Source: Cupriavidus yeoncheonensis (GTDB lineage Bacteria > Pseudomonadota > Gammaproteobacteria > Burkholderiales > Burkholderiaceae). From it: a stretch of 64,000 nt of DNA. The notes under the pieces are model-generated. The model searched no databases. It was not told where the DNA came from and was given only the letters and a program-made list of their open reading frames with translations. This document shows positions 61,580 through 64,000 of the stretch, one piece after another (position 1 is the stretch's first letter; each line of letters begins with the position of its first letter). Position numbers and translations under genes: made by a program. The stretch is taken from contig NZ_CAJPUY010000020.1 of assembly GCF_905397275.1 (NCBI RefSeq), positions 62,001-126,000 on the forward strand. Reading direction: 5' to 3'.

Positions 61580-62605
61580 ATGCGTGGTGTGACATTCCCT
61601 GGCGATCGTCGGGTTGAACTGGTAACGGTCCCCGACCCGACGCCCGGTCCGGGCGAAGTGGTCATTGAGATCAAGGCATCGGGCATGTGCGGCAGCGATC
61701 TGCACATGTATCGTCGTCCGGCCGCGAGCATTGCCCGGCCAGACGTCATTCGCGGGCACGAGCCCTGCGGCGTGGTGGTCGCCGCCGGTCCTGGCGTGAC
61801 GGGTCCCAATGCCCGCATCGGGGCGCGCGTGATGGTGCACCACTATCACGGGTGTACCTGTTGCAACGAATGTCGGTCCGGCTGGCCGCAAATGTGCAAG
61901 TCCACGCCCATCACCGTGTACGGCGAGGACGAGCACGGGGCCCATGCGCCTTATATGAAGGTGCCGGCCGACACGCTCGTCCCGCTGAACGATGAGCTGA
62001 GCTTTGCTGCTGGTGCGGCAATATCCTGCGGGACGGGAACGGCGTGGGGGGCGTTCGAACGGATGGGTATCTCCGGGCGCGACACCCTTGCCGTCTTTGG
62101 CCAAGGACCGGTAGGTCTTTCGGCGACGCTTCTTGCCAAGGCGCAGGGAGCGCGCGTCATCGCGCTGGACATCGACGACATCCGCTTGGCGACGGCGAAG
62201 ACGTTTGGCGCGGATTTCGTGATCAATTCGCGTGACGTGGATGTGCCCTCCGCCATTCGCGAGCTGACCCAGGGAAGCGGAGCCACCATGGCTCTCGAAA
62301 CGGCAGGCGCCGCTGCTGCCGGGCGGGATGCGATCCAGTCGGTCGCGTCATGGGGAACGGTCGGCCTGGTCGGGATTGGCGCGGAAATCTCTCTTCAGCT
62401 CAGCGCGTTGCTGCGCAAGCAGCTCCGCATCCTGACCTCATGGACGATGTCCATTCAGGGTCAACGCGCGTGCGCCAACTTCGTTGTGGAACGCGGAATC
62501 AACCTCGACGCCCTGTTCACGGATCGATGGACGCTGGAGCAGGCAGACGAAGCGTACAAGGCATTCGACCTGCAGAGCGGTGGCAAGGGAGTCTTCCTCT
62601 CGTAA
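61580..62605 (+). CDS. Zinc-dependent medium-chain alcohol dehydrogenase
   Basis: A 341-residue MDR enzyme. Catalytic zinc ligands: Cys in SGMCGSDLHMY, His-Glu in RGHEPCG; structural zinc in HGCTCCNECRSGWPQMC (four Cys); Rossmann motif VFGQGPVGLSATLLAK. Resembles threonine/sorbitol/galactitol-type dehydrogenases; the substrate is a secondary or polyol alcohol by family analogy. AAGGAGACTCAAG precedes ATG. It is 47 bases after the MFS gene and 36 before the SDR gene. Confidence 0.93.
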   Translation: MRGVTFPGDRRVELVTVPDPTPGPGEVVIEIKASGMCGSDLHMYRRPAASIARPDVIRGHEPCGVVVAAGPGVTGPNARIGARVMVHHYHGCTCCNECRSGWPQMCKSTPITVYGEDEHGAHAPYMKVPADTLVPLNDELSFAAGAAISCGTGTAWGAFERMGISGRDTLAVFGQGPVGLSATLLAKAQGARVIALDIDDIRLATAKTFGADFVINSRDVDVPSAIRELTQGSGATMALETAGAAAAGRDAIQSVASWGTVGLVGIGAEISLQLSALLRKQLRILTSWTMSIQGQRACANFVVERGINLDALFTDRWTLEQADEAYKAFDLQSGGKGVFLS

Positions 62606-62641
62606 CCGATGCGCAGTAACCAATACCATACTGAGGAAAAG

Positions 62642-63466
62642 ATGAGCGATACCATAATCACCCATACGGAGAAAGATTCCGGCGTTCCCGCCATTGCTCG
62701 CGATTTCAGCGTCACGGATCGCATCGTGATCATTACGGGGGGCGGACAGGGTCTCGGCCGGGAGTTCGCTCGCCAGTTCGCTGCTGCCGGCGCTATTCCG
62801 GTGATTGCCGATATCAATGAGAAGAACGCACGCGCCGTCGCAGAGGAAATCACGGCGGCCGGTGGAAGGGCGCTGCCGATTGCAGTGGATGTGTCGAATA
62901 AGGAATCGGTCGACGCCATGGCCGCAGCGGTCGTCAATCAATTTGGCCGTATCGATGTGCTGGTGAACAACGCCTCGATCTTTGCGACGTTGCAGAAACG
63001 CCCGTTCGACCAGATTCCGGTGAGTGAATGGGAGACGGTACTGAAGGTGAACGTCACCGGTGTCTTCCTGTGTACTTGCGCCGTGATCGCTTCCATGCGG
63101 GAGCAGGGCTGGGGACGCGTTGTCAGCATCGCGTCGGACGCGGTTCCCAAGGGCGTGGCGAACTACCTGCACTACGTGGCGTCGAAAGCAGCCGTTATTG
63201 GCATGACCAACTCGATGGCACGCGAACTCGGAGCATCCGGCATCACGGTCAACGCCATCCGCCCGGGCGCCGTCGCGACCGAAGTGGATCGCACCGTGAA
63301 TCACACTGTGGAAGCGCGCAAGCGCATCGTGGACATGCAGTGCATTCCGCGCGTGATGGTGCCGACGGATCTGGTGGGCCTGGTGATGTTCCTCTGCACG
63401 CCGGCGGCGGCGTTCATTACGGGCCAGACCATCGCCTGCGATGGCGGCTACACGCACAGTAGCTGA
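62642..63466 (+). CDS. Short-chain dehydrogenase/reductase
   Basis: A 274-residue classical SDR: ITGGGQGLGREFARQFA, VLVNNASIFATL (NNAS), Ser in SIASDAV, YVASK (YxxxK) and FITGQTIACDGG. A 25-residue tail precedes the cofactor domain. Acts with the zinc dehydrogenase and the following aldehyde dehydrogenase in a stepwise oxidation. ATG at 62642 follows GAGGAAAAG; a start at 62609 would add eleven residues. Confidence 0.9.
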   Translation: MSDTIITHTEKDSGVPAIARDFSVTDRIVIITGGGQGLGREFARQFAAAGAIPVIADINEKNARAVAEEITAAGGRALPIAVDVSNKESVDAMAAAVVNQFGRIDVLVNNASIFATLQKRPFDQIPVSEWETVLKVNVTGVFLCTCAVIASMREQGWGRVVSIASDAVPKGVANYLHYVASKAAVIGMTNSMARELGASGITVNAIRPGAVATEVDRTVNHTVEARKRIVDMQCIPRVMVPTDLVGLVMFLCTPAAAFITGQTIACDGGYTHSS

Positions 63467-63474
63467 GGGATACG

Positions 63475-64000
63475 ATGAAGCATTACGGAAAGTTCTATAT
63501 CGATGGCGCGTGGGTCGATCCTTCGACGCCGTCACACATCGAACTGGTCGACCCCGCGAATGAGGAGGTTTTTGCCATGGTCGCCATGGGCGGACCGGAG
63601 GATGTCGAGAAGGCGGTGGGGGCGGCACGACGCGCCTTCCGCACGTTCTCCATGACCTCGACCGCCTATCGGATGGCGATGCTGGACCGGGTGATTGCGG
63701 CCTATGTCGCGCGCGCCGATGACCTCGCGAACATTATCGCGCAGGAGATGGGCGCTCCCCGGAGTGCGAGCGTGCAGGTGAGTGGCCCGATCGACCACCT
63801 GAAGGTGGCCCGCGACGTGCTGTCCGGCTATTCGTTCGCGTCGCGCATCGGGGACAGCATCGTCCGCCGCGAGCCGATCGGCGTGTGCGGACTGATTTCG
63901 CCGTGGAACTGGCCGATCCAGACCCCGATTACAAAGATCGCCTACGCGCTCGCGGCAGGTTGCACCATGGTGTTCAAGCCCAGCGAGGCATCGCCTCTGA
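63475..64000 (+). CDS. Aldehyde dehydrogenase (3), C-terminus cut by window edge
   Basis: The first 175 residues of an aldehyde dehydrogenase: YGKFYIDGAWVDPSTP, DPANEEVFAMVAMGG, DVEKAVGAARRAF, REPIGVCGLISPWNWPIQTPI (the conserved PWNxP oxyanion region) and AAGCTMVFKPSEASPL. The catalytic Cys and Glu lie beyond the edge. It resembles DhaS/betaine-aldehyde-type enzymes. Eight bases separate it from the SDR stop, so it is the last visible gene of the MFS-ADH-SDR operon. Confidence 0.92.
   Translation, partial: MKHYGKFYIDGAWVDPSTPSHIELVDPANEEVFAMVAMGGPEDVEKAVGAARRAFRTFSMTSTAYRMAMLDRVIAAYVARADDLANIIAQEMGAPRSASVQVSGPIDHLKVARDVLSGYSFASRIGDSIVRREPIGVCGLISPWNWPIQTPITKIAYALAAGCTMVFKPSEASPL

Overview
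This is a GC-rich stretch of a betaproteobacterial chromosome or megaplasmid, most like Burkholderiales (Cupriavidus, Ralstonia, Achromobacter, Bordetella). Signs are eight periplasmic Bug-type (TctC-like) receptors, two Burkholderiales-style 16-stranded porins ending in Phe, dense catabolic operons, and several LysR/IclR regulators. I saw no tRNA, rRNA, CRISPR array, insertion sequence or phage gene. It reads as a catabolic island for organic acids or alcohols whose substrates cannot be named from sequence alone.

Layout. (1) 1-4.4 kb: an isoquinoline-1-oxidoreductase-type molybdenum hydroxylase pair (beta subunit cut by the left edge), an MFS exporter and a divergent LysR regulator. (2) 4.6-14.8 kb: a rightward cluster of a fumarate-reductase-like flavoprotein, a tiny membrane protein, three Bug receptors, a malate/lactate dehydrogenase-family enzyme, an MmgE/PrpD protein, an SDR and a CapA-like phosphoesterase. 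(3) 14.9-19.8 kb: a leftward set of a frameshifted SMP-30 gene, two SDRs, a Tat-exported aldo/keto reductase and a cupin protein. (4) 20-43 kb: the core, an apparent acyl-CoA degradation route: NDP-forming acyl-CoA synthetase, ferredoxin-type reductase, two crotonase-fold enzymes, IclR, divergent SDR, lactonase, DUF35 plus thiolase, rubredoxin, TcuA/TcuB-like flavoprotein and electron-transfer membrane protein, GMC oxidoreductase, FadB-like bifunctional enzyme, a 3-hydroxyisobutyrate-dehydrogenase-like protein with a doubled C-terminal domain, Bug receptors, aldehyde dehydrogenase, SDR and porin. (5) 44.7-48.1 kb: a 1142-residue class III cyclase/ATPase/TPR protein. (6) 48.6-64 kb: a second module (LysR, aldehyde dehydrogenase, GMC oxidoreductase, two Bugs, LysR, porin, Bug) and a last operon of MFS transporter, zinc alcohol dehydrogenase, SDR and an aldehyde dehydrogenase cut by the right edge.

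The most interesting signal is non-coding. A 17-bp dyad, RTTYC-N7-GRAAY, occurs with both arms intact six times, always in a gap upstream of genes: between the MFS and LysR genes (3337), before capA (13632), between the cupin and acyl-CoA synthetase genes (19951), between the thiolase and rubredoxin genes (29629), and twice, exactly 100 bp apart, before the FadB-like gene (34835, 34935). Weaker copies lie beside some of these and at the IclR start. The 4-N7-4 geometry with T-N11-A is that of LysR-type boxes. It would tie genes spread over more than 30 kb into one regulon and suggests they serve one undescribed pathway. That pathway has CoA ligation, hydration, 3-hydroxyacyl oxidation and a thiolase but no ordinary acyl-CoA dehydrogenase in the window; the TcuAB-like pair and rubredoxin may fill that redox role.
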